A stretch of DNA of 64,000 nt from Aphelenchoides besseyi (taxonomy: Eukaryota > Nematoda > Chromadorea > Rhabditida > Aphelenchoididae), in contig JAMPIQ010000001.1 of NCBI GenBank assembly GCA_024699855.1, positions 1,798,001 to 1,862,000 on the forward strand, given 5' to 3'. Below, piece after piece: positions 10,444 through 21,980 of the stretch; position 1 is the stretch's first letter; the number at the start of each line of letters is the position of its first letter. Made by a program: the position numbers and the translations under genes. The notes below the pieces were generated by a model. It saw only the letters and a program-made list of their open reading frames with translations. It did not search any database and had not been told where the DNA came from.

Positions 10444-12174
10444 TTAGGCCAAATCAAAGATCGAATTCGCGTACTTCATTGATCGTACTTTCGGATGTTC
10501 GGCTGCATCGAAGGAAGTGAATTTCGGTGTGAGGTTGTTTCCATAGATTGTGATGAATGCACCTTTGTTTCCCATACTGTCGCAGTAGTTTGGAGCAGAG
10601 AAAATAGTGTAACACTTTCCGTCGTGATGTTCTTCGTATCCCGTCGGTTTGACTTCGTGACTGCGAATCATGTAGAGAAGGTCGTTGTCTTTGAGGAAAC
10701 GTTCGGTAACGTCAGGTCCGAATTGCAATCCAACTCCGCGTTTCGACGGTGATCGTCCGAGTTGAGGTTGAGGATCGGCCCACAATAAATCACACTGAAA
10801 ACAAGATGAACGATTAGTTGGGTTGTATCTGCACAATCACCATGATTCCTTCGTCCGGTGGTTGTCGTATTCGATGGACCTTGCGAATCTCGTCCAATGT
10901 CACACCATCTTTTCCGAATAAGCCGCCGTGACAAATGAAAATCTTCTTGTTGATTACGTGACACAACGGAAGATATTCGAAGATCTCCGAGAAGAATTCA
11001 GCCATTTTGATGTTGTACTTCGCTTTGATCTCGCCTTCGAATCCGTACATCTTGTTCATAGTATCCGATTCGTGATTTCCACGTGACAAATAAAAGTGCT
11101 TCGGATAAAGAAGTTTGAAGCCGAACAACGTAAAGATCGTTTCCGCTGAGAAGGAGCCGCGATCCACAAAATCGCCGTTGAAAAGCTGACAAACAGATCA
11201 ATGAGAGAAGTCGACTGGAAAACCTACGTATGGATTTGATTCGCTAGGCAGACCGTTGAGTTCGAAGATCTTCATTACATCGTAGAATTGACCTGAACAC
11301 TTTCAATTCAGACAAACATTAACACCCAAAACAAACCATGAACATCACCGCAAATAGTGAACTTTTTATTATCGGGAACCGTAATGTCGACTAGAGTTGG
11401 CAGCTTTTCCAAAAACTTTCGAATTGCAAGTAGAATCTAAATTACAAAGTAAAAGTAACAGAAGAGGTCACAAACTTTGTAGGCGTATTTGATGTGCAGT
11501 TTTCCTTCCTTTTTAAATGTTTCCATCAAATCGATCATAAATTCAACGGTAATCTCGCCATCCAAACGTGGTCCCGAGTAGCTCTCCTCCACAACTGAAA
11601 ACCCGAAGTGATCAAAGTCTCACGAAACACAAACAAACCATAAGAATTCAGATCGATCGATTCGGAAAGGCTCTTCGGAGCCTCACTGGCAATCGCTCGC
11701 TCAAATGCAATTCGCTTCACAATCTTCTGGACCTCGTTGTACTTCAGTTGAACGTCCTTGTCGTTCGGTCGGGCCTTTCTCACTCGATCGTAGTCCGCCA
11801 ATGCCAGTTTGTACTTCCCCAATGCGAGATTCGCCGATGCTCGTCGGAAATAGGCCTTCACGAACGATGGATTCAACTTGAGTGCCGTGTTTGCATCCTC
11901 CAACGACAAACCGAAAAGCTCCTTTTTCAAATAGCAAATCGAACGATTGCCGTAGTAGACGGGCTCTTCCGGATCGTATTCAATGCATTTCGAGTACAGT
12001 TCGATGGCAACATCGTAGTTCTCTTCTAAACAGCAGCACAAAGAAATGAATAGTTGAAGCCAATCACTTACGTTTGAAAAAACCGTTGGCTTCGTTTTTA
12101 ATCAAAACGGCGAGAGCTTTCGGATCTTTCTCGGTTATTTGGCACTTGCCGAGAACATCAGTCACGATCTCCAT
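10444..12174 (-). CDS. pph-5: Serine/threonine-protein phosphatase 5 (TPR-PP5)
   Basis: Seven exons (complement of 10444-10794, 10841-11185, 11228-11292, 11337-11436, 11476-11594, 11639-12025, 12072-12174) give 489 residues (human PP5 499). The N-terminal third is three TPR repeats, the Hsp90-binding module ([19 protein letters not shown], then [13 protein letters not shown] and [18 protein letters not shown]). The C-terminal two thirds form the PPP catalytic domain with the metal and phosphate motifs [31 protein letters not shown] and CHGGLF. The [13 protein letters not shown] stretch separates PP5 from PP1 and PP2A. The enzyme dephosphorylates Hsp90 clients and co-chaperones, and in C. elegans affects spindle function and SAX-1/neuronal phenotypes (family knowledge). 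Nothing looks damaged. Confidence 0.97.
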
Positions 12175-12894
12175 TGATTTGCGATCAAACGCGCAGAACA
12201 AACGCTTTCGATCGAACAAAACCAAAAACCAGGTTCCAATGAATCTCCTTGGTTATTGAAGGCCAAAACCGAAAGCCATCACTTAGTTTACAGACATCGA
12301 TTTTTTACTCAATCTCTGCGTTTCTGACTTACCGTAACAGCTTGTTCGGATCATTTCTTTTGCAAAGAAATTCGATCTTAGAACGTTTATTTTGACCCCT
12401 ATATCGACAAAAAATGGACGGCTATGATTTTTTGAACATACGATGAGTAGAAATCTCTGAAGGGCACTTTTAATTGCGATGTTTAGTTGTTTGAAAGAAG
12501 TATGCGGTGAAGTTTGAGATGAGTATGAGCAGATCACAGCGAACCAATCGCTTCAAACACAAGGGCTAATGCTTAATCGATCTTGTTACAAGGTTTGGGG
12601 TTTGTAAATGCGATGAGTTTATGAAAATTACAAAATTTCTGAACCAGCATACGGAAATACAAGACAAATGATGAGTACGAACATTTTGGGCGTAGAGTTG
12701 AGTTCTGGAAACCAAAATTCGAACTCATCTCAAAACAGTCGGTTTGCAACAAATTTGAACGAAAGATACATAACAGTAGAATCTTAAAGCTGTGCATTAA
12801 CCGTAACAAAAGCTAAATGCTGAAGGCGACAAATAAGTAGGAAATTGAGCATTGAATAGAAATATGAGTAAGAAATAATAACAGGAATATACAA
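12175..12894. other. Intergenic region, no supported gene
   Basis: Upstream of the PP5 start and downstream of the coiled-coil gene's stop, both on the minus strand. A+T-rich short frames only. Confidence 0.5.
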
Positions 12895-14931
12895 CTAATG
12901 GCCAACACCATTCATCGGACTGTTTGGCATCTGACCAGGAAGAGTGAACGAGTGGCTTCCATTGAGTTTCAACGAAGACAATTCATCGGCCAACGACACG
13001 AGACCTCGCTCTTCACTTGTATTCAACGGACTCGCGGGTCCTTCCATTTTGGGCAAATTGAACGATTGATTCTTTTCGTCGGCTGATTGATTCAGTTCAA
13101 TTCGTTTGGAGATCAGTTCCTTAACCCATAGAGCAGATCGGGCTTCGGACTTCGAGCTGATTGGCGACTCCGAGTTTCCGTTATTTGAGATCTTGGACAA
13201 CATTGCTTGAAGTTTTGCTTGGCGATTCTCGCGCTCTTGTTGCATTTTGTCCGTAACACCGAACAAGCTGTTGTTTGTGCTCACCGGATTCGTCGCGTTC
13301 GATTCATTCTAAAAGAAAAAGGAATGAACATTTGACTCCAGAAAGTTCTGTTACCTTCAATGTTGATTCAGTAGAATACGTGTTTGGAGTCTCTTCGTTT
13401 GCACTGAACCATTCAGTTGTGTTGTTGCGTCCAGGGGTTTGAAAAACTGACGACAACTCGTTGAGCGAATCGACTTTTATTTCCGAAGTTGGTGTTGACT
13501 TGTGAATTTGAGAAGACGTGTGTAATTCAGTTTCTGGAGTCGTGTTCAAAATGGAATCGAGATCTTGAGGCACTTCTTTGACAACCGATTCGCGAGCTTG
13601 ATCCGATTCTTCCATAACGATTTCGGAAACTTCAGGCACTTTTTCGATAACAGATTCGGTAACTTTAGTCATTTCCTCAACAACAGGTGCGGAAAGTTGA
13701 GCCGCTTCTTCAACATGTTCAGGAGCTTTGGCCACTTCATCAACGAGTTCAGGAGTTTTAGCCACTTCATCAACAATTAACTTGGGTGTTTCGATCACAT
13801 TTTCAATCACTTCGTCAACCATATGTGTAACTGTTGATTCAATGGATTCGGAGTTCACTTCTTCGGGTTCCGAAATCGGACTGATCGTTCGAGTTTTGCC
13901 ACTTTCTTCAGAAGTCGTGCGTGTGTGATAAGGAACCAACGGTTGACTTGCTTCCTCTGACGCATTTCCACTATCCGAAGTGTCAATGTCGACAATCTGT
14001 TCGTGTTTCGGATCACCCGAAGGCAAAATCACTTCGCCATGTGATTCTAAGGTTTGTTATTAGCAGTGTTAGTTTTTGGTTAACTCACCAATTGGACTGA
14101 TGTCTTGGTAGTTGTTTGGAGTCACATCAACTTTTGGTGTAGAGGCAGCAAGCAGTGGTTTAGTAACAGCATTTGATTTTGCAACCGCATCAACGGTCGA
14201 TTTGGAGACAGCACGTGGTTTGGGAGTAGCAGCCGGTTTGGGAACGGCAATCGGCGTGATTTTTGGCGATCGTTGAGGTCTCATTACGTTCTTCGGTGTC
14301 GACTGTTGGAGCGGTAGTGAAAAGCGATTTGTACGTTTTTGTCCGGGAGCATTGGCAATCGGATGTGCCGGATGAATAGATGCACTCATGACGGAACGAG
14401 GTGGTTTAGTAGTCGGACGAGTATAAGAAACGGATCGAGTCATAATTGACGAACCATCTTTAGACAAAGCCGTACGACGTGGAGCTGTTGAACCAAAAGC
14501 AACAGCTCGTGGATTGTTCAAAACCGGCGGTCGAACAGCCAAGTTCTTTTTCGCCAACATTGCCTGAAGATTCAATAGTCATTAGAAGAACAATTGTCTT
14601 GACTGGTTACCTGTTTTTGTGCTCTTTCACGTTCTTCCCGTTCTTCACGACGCTTCGCAACTTCACGCAAATGTTCAAGTTCACTGCGACTTTTGGTCTT
14701 CTTTTCGGACAGTTCTTTCTGATTGCGTTCAACTGCTTTGGCCATTCGTTCCTCCTTCATTCGAATTCGTTCCGCGAGTCTACAAATCGAGTTGATTGTT
14801 GTAATAGAAAGAGCACAAACGTACTGTCGTTTTCGCTCATTCTCCTGTTCTTCTCGACGTTTAGCGACTTCTTTGGCCCGATCTTTGGGTGTAATACACG
14901 ACCGTGTCATCGAATCGTTAGGTCGCATCAT
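12895..14931 (-). CDS. Coiled-coil, low-complexity protein, possible MAP7/ensconsin relative
   Basis: Five exons (complement of 12895-13308, 13355-14046, 14089-14563, 14611-14779, 14825-14931) add up to 618 residues. The N-terminal region is a charged helix (KEVAKRREEQENERKRQ, then LAERIRMKEERMAKAVERNQ and EVAKRREEREERERAQKQ). A basic Ser/Pro/Thr-rich segment with SVSYTRPTTKPPRS follows, then an acidic Val/Glu-rich stretch with degenerate VDEVAKAPE-type repeats, and finally RENRQAKLQAMLSKI near the C-terminus. This layout resembles MAP7-type microtubule proteins, whose ends carry similar AKLQAIM motifs, but I do not regard the homology as proven. The start at 14931 lies one base after a TTTAG acceptor and 170 bp below the stop of RIO1, so it may be the second gene of an operon. 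Confidence 0.7.
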
Positions 14932-15100
14932 ACCTAAACCCAAGGGTTTGCGATGTTCATCAGAAAATTGCTCAAAAAGTAATCAGTCGATAAAGACGTA
15001 GTGACTAACGTTCAAAACAACTCAAAATAAAAGTGTTTATTAAAAACTCAACAACATAATCAACAATCCACTGCCCGCTGTCAACTCGAAATCAAACCGT

Positions 15101-16813
15101 TTAACGATGAATTCGCTGTTTGTCTTTTCGTTTCTTAATGTGCTTCGGTGTTTTGACGGCTCGTTTCTCCCGCTTATCGTTTTGAACAGCCTTCTTCCGT
15201 TCCCGTTTTGTGCTCAGCGATTCGCCGCGAACACGAACGTACTTCTGATGCTTCTCCTGATACGTTCGTTCATCCTCTTCTTCGTCTTCATTCTCCGAAT
15301 TCGACGATTCGGTAACATAAGAACCTGAATCGTCGCTTTCTTCTTGGTCGTCTAAGAAAAAAAATCAAGTACGAAAAAGACGATTGCAACCCACTTTTCA
15401 GCTCGTCCTTCTTCGGAATGACTTTGGCCAAAATCTTCTGATAGGGATTGTTCAGTTCAACTCCTTGTTTTTCCATCAGTGCATCCCGTTCGAAATGCTC
15501 AATGTTGTCCAATTTGTGTGGAATGTAAACGTTGAGGAAAAGGTACTGATCGTCGGCCAACTTGTCACAACATTCCTCGTCGAGTATTCTCTTTGTTGCT
15601 GCATCGTCAATAGTTGGATCGGCAATCACTTCGAATACGCGCTGTGGAGTCAGGACCGGAGCACCACGACCGTTGAAGAAACGAGTGATGTTTGTGATGT
15701 CGGAGCGAAGAAATTGAAGAGAATTCGGATGATCGTGTTCAACCGATTGAGAAACGTCGATGATCACCGACTGAGAGTTGTGATAGAGCATGTTATATTC
15801 GGAAAGATCTGAAATGTTCAAATGACCAATCGTTTCGATTGCAATTACTTACCGGCATGTACAAGTCGACATTCGCGATAAAGACGTCGCATCATCCACA
15901 CACAATCCACGTACAACACCTCGGCAGCAACGTGGTCGAACTCGGCGTTCTTTAACAAAGGTGCTGGCCATCCGTTTTCGCCAACAAAATCCATGACCAA
16001 TACGTGACTCTAAACAACGAAAGTAAAAAAGAAAGACAAGAATCACAAACCTTCAAGAGATGTGCTTTCGGTACGTTCAGTCCTGCTTGATGCATTCGCT
16101 GGAGATTTCTCATTTCTTTTTCGGCCCACGTTGCAACCATTTTGCGCGGATTATGTCGAGCATAGCCATTGCGATATCTGTAAAACAATGAAAATGATTG
16201 CAAGTAAAAAAACTAAAAACCAACCGAAACTCTCCAGTCACATAGCGATCTCGATCTTTGAATGTGAGAATACTTGTCTTGTAGACCTTAACAGCCAAAC
16301 TCTCGCCCGTCTTGCAAATAGCATGATAGACGTTCGCTTCTTTTCCGGTGCTAATGCAGCCTTCCAACGAATCGAAGACACCACGTTGAATGAGACGAAA
16401 CAAAATCAGTCGAGTACGCGGATCCAATACCTGCTCGACGGTGGCTCGATCAGCTCGATCGCGATCACGACGAACACCGCGGTCGCCCAACGAATCCAAA
16501 TGAAGTTGAATTTGTCCTTCGCCGGAACGCAGCGATTTGGCGGAGTAGTGTAACATGCCGGCCGGCACTTGACTGTTCGGCTAAAAAGATTCGTTGTACG
16601 TCAATTCGAGACAAACGAACCCCCGTGCCGTTGACTTTCAAACTGTTCAGTTTGTTGCCCAAATCTAAACAAAATGGCGTAGAAGAAATACGAAACCATC
16701 GACTTACCAATGTCTTCGATCATATCGTCGAATTCGTAGAAATCTTCGTCTTCATCGCTGTCCGCTTCCATTGCCGCGCGAATCTCATTTTCGCCCTCAA
16801 CGGAATTCATCAT
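15101..16813 (-). CDS. riok-1: RIO1 atypical protein kinase
   Basis: Seven exons (complement of 15101-15351, 15395-15808, 15853-16009, 16051-16177, 16225-16580, 16621-16664, 16708-16813) give 484 residues. The kinase core is very well kept: nucleotide loop [29 protein letters not shown], the hinge after SHVLVMDF, catalytic [12 protein letters not shown] and metal-binding [15 protein letters not shown]. The N-terminus is acidic ([14 protein letters not shown]) and the C-terminus basic ([16 protein letters not shown], ending [14 protein letters not shown]), as in animal RIOK1. The enzyme acts in late 40S maturation and binds the methylosome. ATG codons at 16813 and 16810 are adjacent starts. 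The gene is divergent to the LRR gene and may head a two-gene operon with the coiled-coil gene. Confidence 0.96.
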
Positions 16814-18119
16814 CGACGGTACGCTTTTTCGGCGTCTGAAACCAAAGCGGTTGGAGGGCGAAAAAACGGTTCTCGTGAATAAGAAGTGCCGCGACAAAAA
16901 AGAAATCCGGAGGAGCGAGAAAGTTTCGCAAAAACCACACACGTGAATTACCTGAAAAACAAGCCCGTAGACTCCGATGGAGAAAAGAGATTGGTCGGGG
17001 ACCTCAACGAAGCGAAAAGAGTCGTTCCGACGCACCACAACTGCGCCCATCAGATTGAGAGAAAGTCATCGGTCAACGGACGCGATCTTGTGGCCCTCTC
17101 GCCAAAGACATCTGCTGTCCGGACGTATCCATTACGACCGCTCGAACATTGTCGCCATTCCGAAGGCGCGCAAACTCTCGACAAAGTCTCCCGGCGAAAC
17201 ATCGTTTTGTCACTTCGTTTGATGTGCGCCGTTAGAAAGTTTCGTAAACACACACACAAACGTTCGTAATCAATGCAATTTGTTGTACAAACAAATTTCG
17301 AAGAAGTTTCAATGTGCATTTCGATTTCTTTTCAGTTACATCAGCAATTGGAGCGTTCGAAAGCGTGAGGTTGAAGGAAAATCCGATCGGGAAATTCACT
17401 TTCGCGTTTACTCGTCTGCCGCGCCTCGACTTCAGGTGACCGGCCGTCGGATGAAAAGGGCGCAAAAGATTTTGGTTGGCGATTTCAGAGCCCGCGGCGT
17501 CGAACTGTTCATCCACGTCGTCGACTATCGCCGTTTGACATTGCGGGCAGCAATGAGAGAGAGATTCGCAATGAAGATTTTCGAGGCGTCGACGATTTCC
17601 GCCACCTTTCGATCCACGGCACCGCGCTTCTTTTTGGGCGGAATGTCGACTTTCGTCTTCAGCGCAATCAACAGTCCACCAAAAACTTTAATTGCCTTCT
17701 GTCGCATTGTCGCGCACGTCTCGTTTTCAATACCTCCGAGGACTTTCCCGTTCGATGGGGAATTCACTTTCGAATCTCCAAATATTTTTGGCCGTCGATC
17801 GTCCCGGAATGTTTGTTGTCGCTTCCCGTGGCGCACTAATTCGACTAACGGCGCTCGAAGATGCCCTTGTAACCCAGTTTCCTTCCACGAAATTAGTCGT
17901 ACGCGCGCTCAGTTAGCCGTCTGTTATTTCATTATTTTGATTGGAGGGGAAAAACAAACCGCTTTTGTCGTACGTACGAAACTACCGCTTGATTTCCCGC
18001 TCAAACCGACTCGCATCAGACAATCAATCGTTGCAGAACGAGACGAGTGAAAGGCTTTTGGTCGATATCGAGGTATGTCAGTCGGTCTTTGGCATTCGCT
18101 TTTCGGTTGACGTCCAGCG
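16814..18119. promoter_or_regulatory. Divergent 5' region between riok-1 and the LRR gene
   Basis: Both flanking genes start outward from this 1.3 kb stretch. A long open frame on the plus strand at 17280-18050 has unusual composition (many Arg, Ser, Phe) and no domain, so I treat it as chance. Confidence 0.45.
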
Positions 18120-21100
18120 ATGTGGTTCGCTAATCGGTGCGTGTTCCTTTCACTTACCTTCCTTCTTGTTCTATTCCCGGTTGATGCGGCCGATCCATGC
18201 GCATCGCTTTGCAAATGTTCGCCGGCCAACGAAGTCGAGTGCTCGAATTTGAATGTGAACGAACTTTCGAATGTTTTGAACGATTTGACCGCCGTTTCCA
18301 ACGGCAATCTGGTCAAATTGTCCGTTCGACAATGCAACGGACAACTCGAAGAGTTGCCGCCATTCCCCGAAAATCTTCGTGTACGATCGTTGGAGATTGC
18401 GAGTTGCGGACTGAAGTTCATCAACGAAACGATCTTCGACTCATTGGGCAATGATCTCGTCGAGCTGCGTCTCATGAACAACAGTTTGACTGCTGTTCCC
18501 TACCTCGGCAAACTCAAAAACCTCCAAACGTTGAACTTGAATCGAAATGAGGTTCGTTCGATTGTTCGTGCTTCTCGTGTAATCGTTCGCTTGTTTCAGC
18601 TCGAGACTGTTGGAGAGAAGAGTTTCGACGGACTCAACGATCTCGTTCAATTGCGATTGAAAAAGAACAAAATCTGTTCGCTTCCGCAGTAAGCTTTCCC
18701 AGACGTTTGTTGTCGAAATGATCATTTTGTTTGCAGGAGCGCATTCGATGAGCTGAAGAATCGGCTTGAACTGCTCGATTTGAGTCTCAACTGTTTCGGT
18801 GCTGTGCCGGCACGAGTTCTCCGCAACTTCAAACTCCTTAAACACTTAGATCTGTCAAGCAACTCCATTGACACGCTTCCCGATCTGCAGTTCATGAATT
18901 TGCCCGAACTGAAAGAAATCCGACTGAGTAACAATCAGATTGGAAACATTTCGTCGCGCTCATTCGTCAACGTCCCGGCTCTCTCTCATCTCTACCTCCG
19001 CAACAATCAACTCGGTGCTATTGATCCCTCATTCCTGCAGAACTTTAAGCAACTCGAACTGATCGATGTGTCTCGCAATCGGATCCAAAAGGTTGTTCAC
19101 AATCATCATCACATTCAACAATCGAAGTTCATTTTTAGATTCCAACATTCAAAGAACTTTCGATGTTGAAGAGCGTGAACTTCGATCAGAACGAGATCAC
19201 TCGAATCGACACACTCACCTTCAGCAACAATCCAAAATTGATTTCGATTAATCTTGGAGTAAGGCTCATACGATTACCGTCACATCTGTTGACTGTTTTC
19301 AGAAGAACAAGATTTCGTTGATCGCACGTAACAGTTTCGATGGACTCGTTGCACTGAACAACCTCAAGCTTCAAGAAAACCAACTCACAACGATTGGTAA
19401 GAATAAGGAACTTATGTGTGATCGAATTCGTCTTTCAGATGCGGGAGTCTTTGATGGAATGCCAAAACTTCAGATTCTGATCCTGCGCAACAACACGATC
19501 AGTGAACTGAGCAACTTGTCCTTCGCTTCGTTGCCCGAATTGACGTTGATCGACTTGGCAAACAATCAAATTCAGACCATTCCGTCGGGCACTTTCACGA
19601 CCCAAAAACGACTCTATTGGTTGGATTTGTCGGACAACAAGATCACTGGTTTGGAACGTGGAGCATTCGCCGCCCCGGTAGCGAACATTCTGCTCGACGG
19701 TAAGCGGATGAAATCGAAATATGAATACGCAAACTTTTAGGCAACCAACTGATTTGCGACAGTTCCATTGACTGGTTCATCACTTATCTCGTGACCAACA
19801 GCATTCGTACTTTTATGCCCAATCAATCGGAAGTCATCTGCACTGGACCGGAACAATACGCGAATGTTCGTTTGAAAGATCTTATGGTAAGAAGCATTGG
19901 GACAATTGAAACTAATAGATTGAATGTTCAGATCAAGAAAGCAAACGAAACGTTGACGTCGTCAATGCAACGTATCGGAATGGCGAACAACGAACAGCAA
20001 CGAAACAATTTCCTCGCAAGTCTTCTTCCCGCCTTGAGTGGAATGGGAGCCGGTGGATCGAATACAGCGGGAAATGCGCCGCTATTGGGAGCACTTGCAC
20101 AAGCCGTTCCATCGTTACGAAACATTCCAGGCGGTTGGGGCGGAATGATTCCAGCACCAGTGGCGGGCAGTGAAGCCGGAAGCAAAGGATTCGAGAGTGC
20201 CGTTGAACAGGTAGGTTTTCATTCGAACTGCCGAGTAACACGATTTCTTTTTTTTAGTTTGCTGAGCCATTGGTTCGCTTTTCAACTGGAGCTCAACCGG
20301 CGGCATCAGACGTGAGTTCATTGATCAAATCGATCCCCAATTTGATCGTCAATTTGCCCGGCTATGGAAACATCGATCTTTCAAAGGTTAGTGTGTCATT
20401 CAATACTCTTTGAACTTTTTTTGTTTAGGTCAATCCAAAACTCATTGAGCACGTTCTGAAAGGCGGCAGTATTCCTGGAGTGCCAAAAGAATCAATGGAT
20501 TCGGTTCTCAAACAGATCATGCAACGTGTTTATGCCGCAGCTGCTCATGCTCAAGGTCAACCGATTGATCCGGAAGTTGCGAGCAATTTGCCAACCAATG
20601 GAATCGACTACAAGAAGTACTTGCGTCCGTTGTCATCACTTCCCGATAGCTTCGTCACGAACGTAATGCAAGGCGAACCGCTTCCATTCTTGACGCCAAG
20701 TCAAACCGAAGTTGTCAAGGTAAGAGAACTGGGAACCAATCGATTTGTAACATCACCTTTCAGGGCTATTACACACAAAGTATTCCAATCGCTGAACTTG
20801 CCAGTGGTGATGAACCGTTGAACTTCACGAATTTGGCAATTCCCGGTGCAATGCGAATGCGTGAGTTAAAGAACACAAACGAATCAAACTTAACGATTGC
20901 TTTCAGTAAAACTTCTTCCTCCCGGCTACAACATCAGTCGAATTCCGCCGGACGTCATTCAAGCGGCAATGCGCGGTGAAGTTCCGGATTTGACTCGACT
21001 TCCATCTGACCTTCAAAACTACATCAAAGACAACTGGGAGAAAACGTTTAACACATTCGGAAACGCGGTAAGCGAATTTCAATTTAAACGTTCACTAAAC

Positions 21101-21372
21101 AACTTCAATTGCAGCCCGATGTCTCCGTGGAAGAACTCTTGAAAAAGTTGCCGAAGTTCGATACCGTTGAACTGACGACCTTCTCAACATACGACATCAA
21201 CACCGTGGAACGTAATCCGGTTGACAAACAAGACGGTTCCGTTGAGAACATGCGTTTGTACGTTGCCATTGCTCTCGGTCTTGTTTCGGCCATTACCATG
21301 GCCATTCTGATTGGTTTTTGCGTGTATATTCGAAAGTTACGTGTACAATCGACTATTTATGATGCCAAATAA
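18120..21372 (+). CDS. Extracellular leucine-rich-repeat transmembrane protein
   Basis: Thirteen exons (18120-18551, 18600-18688, 18737-19091, 19139-19258, 19303-19396, 19439-19699, 19741-19886, 19932-20210, 20258-20386, 20429-20719, 20764-20860, 20907-21067, 21115-21372) join to 903 residues. A signal peptide is followed by a cysteine cap (DPCASLCKCSP), about 14 LRRs of the typical 24-residue kind (LVELRLMNNSLTAVP, LKHLDLSSNSIDTLPDLQ, RLYWLDLSDNKITGL) and a C-terminal cap with two Cys. Then comes a roughly 430-residue region without LRRs, rich in Ala, Pro and Leu, one membrane helix (LYVAIALGLVSAITMAILIG) and an 18-residue tail. Nematode relatives of this plan include the eLRRon group (LET-4, EGG-6) and PAN-1, which shape apical matrix or affect germline and moulting; I cannot say which is nearest. 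AATAAA lies at 21382. Confidence 0.88.
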
Positions 21373-21484
21373 TTCTAGAGAAATAAATCTTGACTAACTT
21401 CTTGATTGAATGCGCGCACTTTATTAAACGAATTCCTGGACAATCACACACACGAATAGAGGTCGTAATAATAATGAACGGGTG

Positions 21485-21980
21485 TTAATGATCACATTCC
21501 TTCACTTTCAATTTCAACTCTTTACGAGCCTTCTCGGAGGCTGAACGGATCAGTCCTTGGACTTTCAAGCAGGTTTGTTGTTTGGTTAACGATTGATCTT
21601 CGTAGATTTTTCGAATTCTTGCGTCCAACTTTTTCGCTTCGTCCGATGCACTTGAAAGCAATTTCATGTGACGCGAACGAACTCGGGCTTTACGTGCTTC
21701 AAGAGCTTCTTCGGCTTTTTGGAATGCTTCTTGAACTTCCTTCGATTGACTCGACACCCATTGGTGGAGTTGTTCTTTGATTTCGCTCTTCGTTAAGCCA
21801 CCATGCAAGATCTTGCTAACTGCTTCCTTCTGTTCCTCTAAAAAACAATTGTTAGACGATTTAAGATACCCGAGCATCGTTTGTACCGGTCAATGTCTCG
21901 AAGAAGTTGTTATGAGCTCGACTCCCATAAACCACAACGACAAGCCCCAAAAGGAGAAGGAACGTAGAGATAGAAGACAT
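21485..21980 (-). CDS. SXP/RAL-2 family (DUF148) secreted protein
   Basis: Two exons (complement of 21485-21837 and 21887-21980) encode 148 residues. The ATG at 21980 gives a signal peptide (MSSISTFLLLLGLVVVVYGS). The mature protein has the family's opening FFETLTEEQKEAVSKIL, then LTKSEIKEQLHQWVSSQ, and a long charged helical region to the end with two Cys. SXP/RAL-2 proteins are found only in nematodes. They are secreted or surface-associated, known as antigens in parasites, and of unsettled biochemical function (metal or lipid binding has been suggested). Its 3' end converges on the LRR gene with 112 bp between stops. Confidence 0.88.

Noticed and set aside
16581..16620. Reading riok-1 through 16581-16620 without an intron
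   Set aside because: The frame would switch away from the conserved kinase; removing the 40-bp stretch with GTTCGT and TTTTTAG ends keeps phase and family match.
17280..18050. 256-codon open frame on the plus strand
   Set aside because: No domain, composition unlike the neighbouring genes, lies in the divergent 5' region of riok-1 and the LRR gene. Probably chance.
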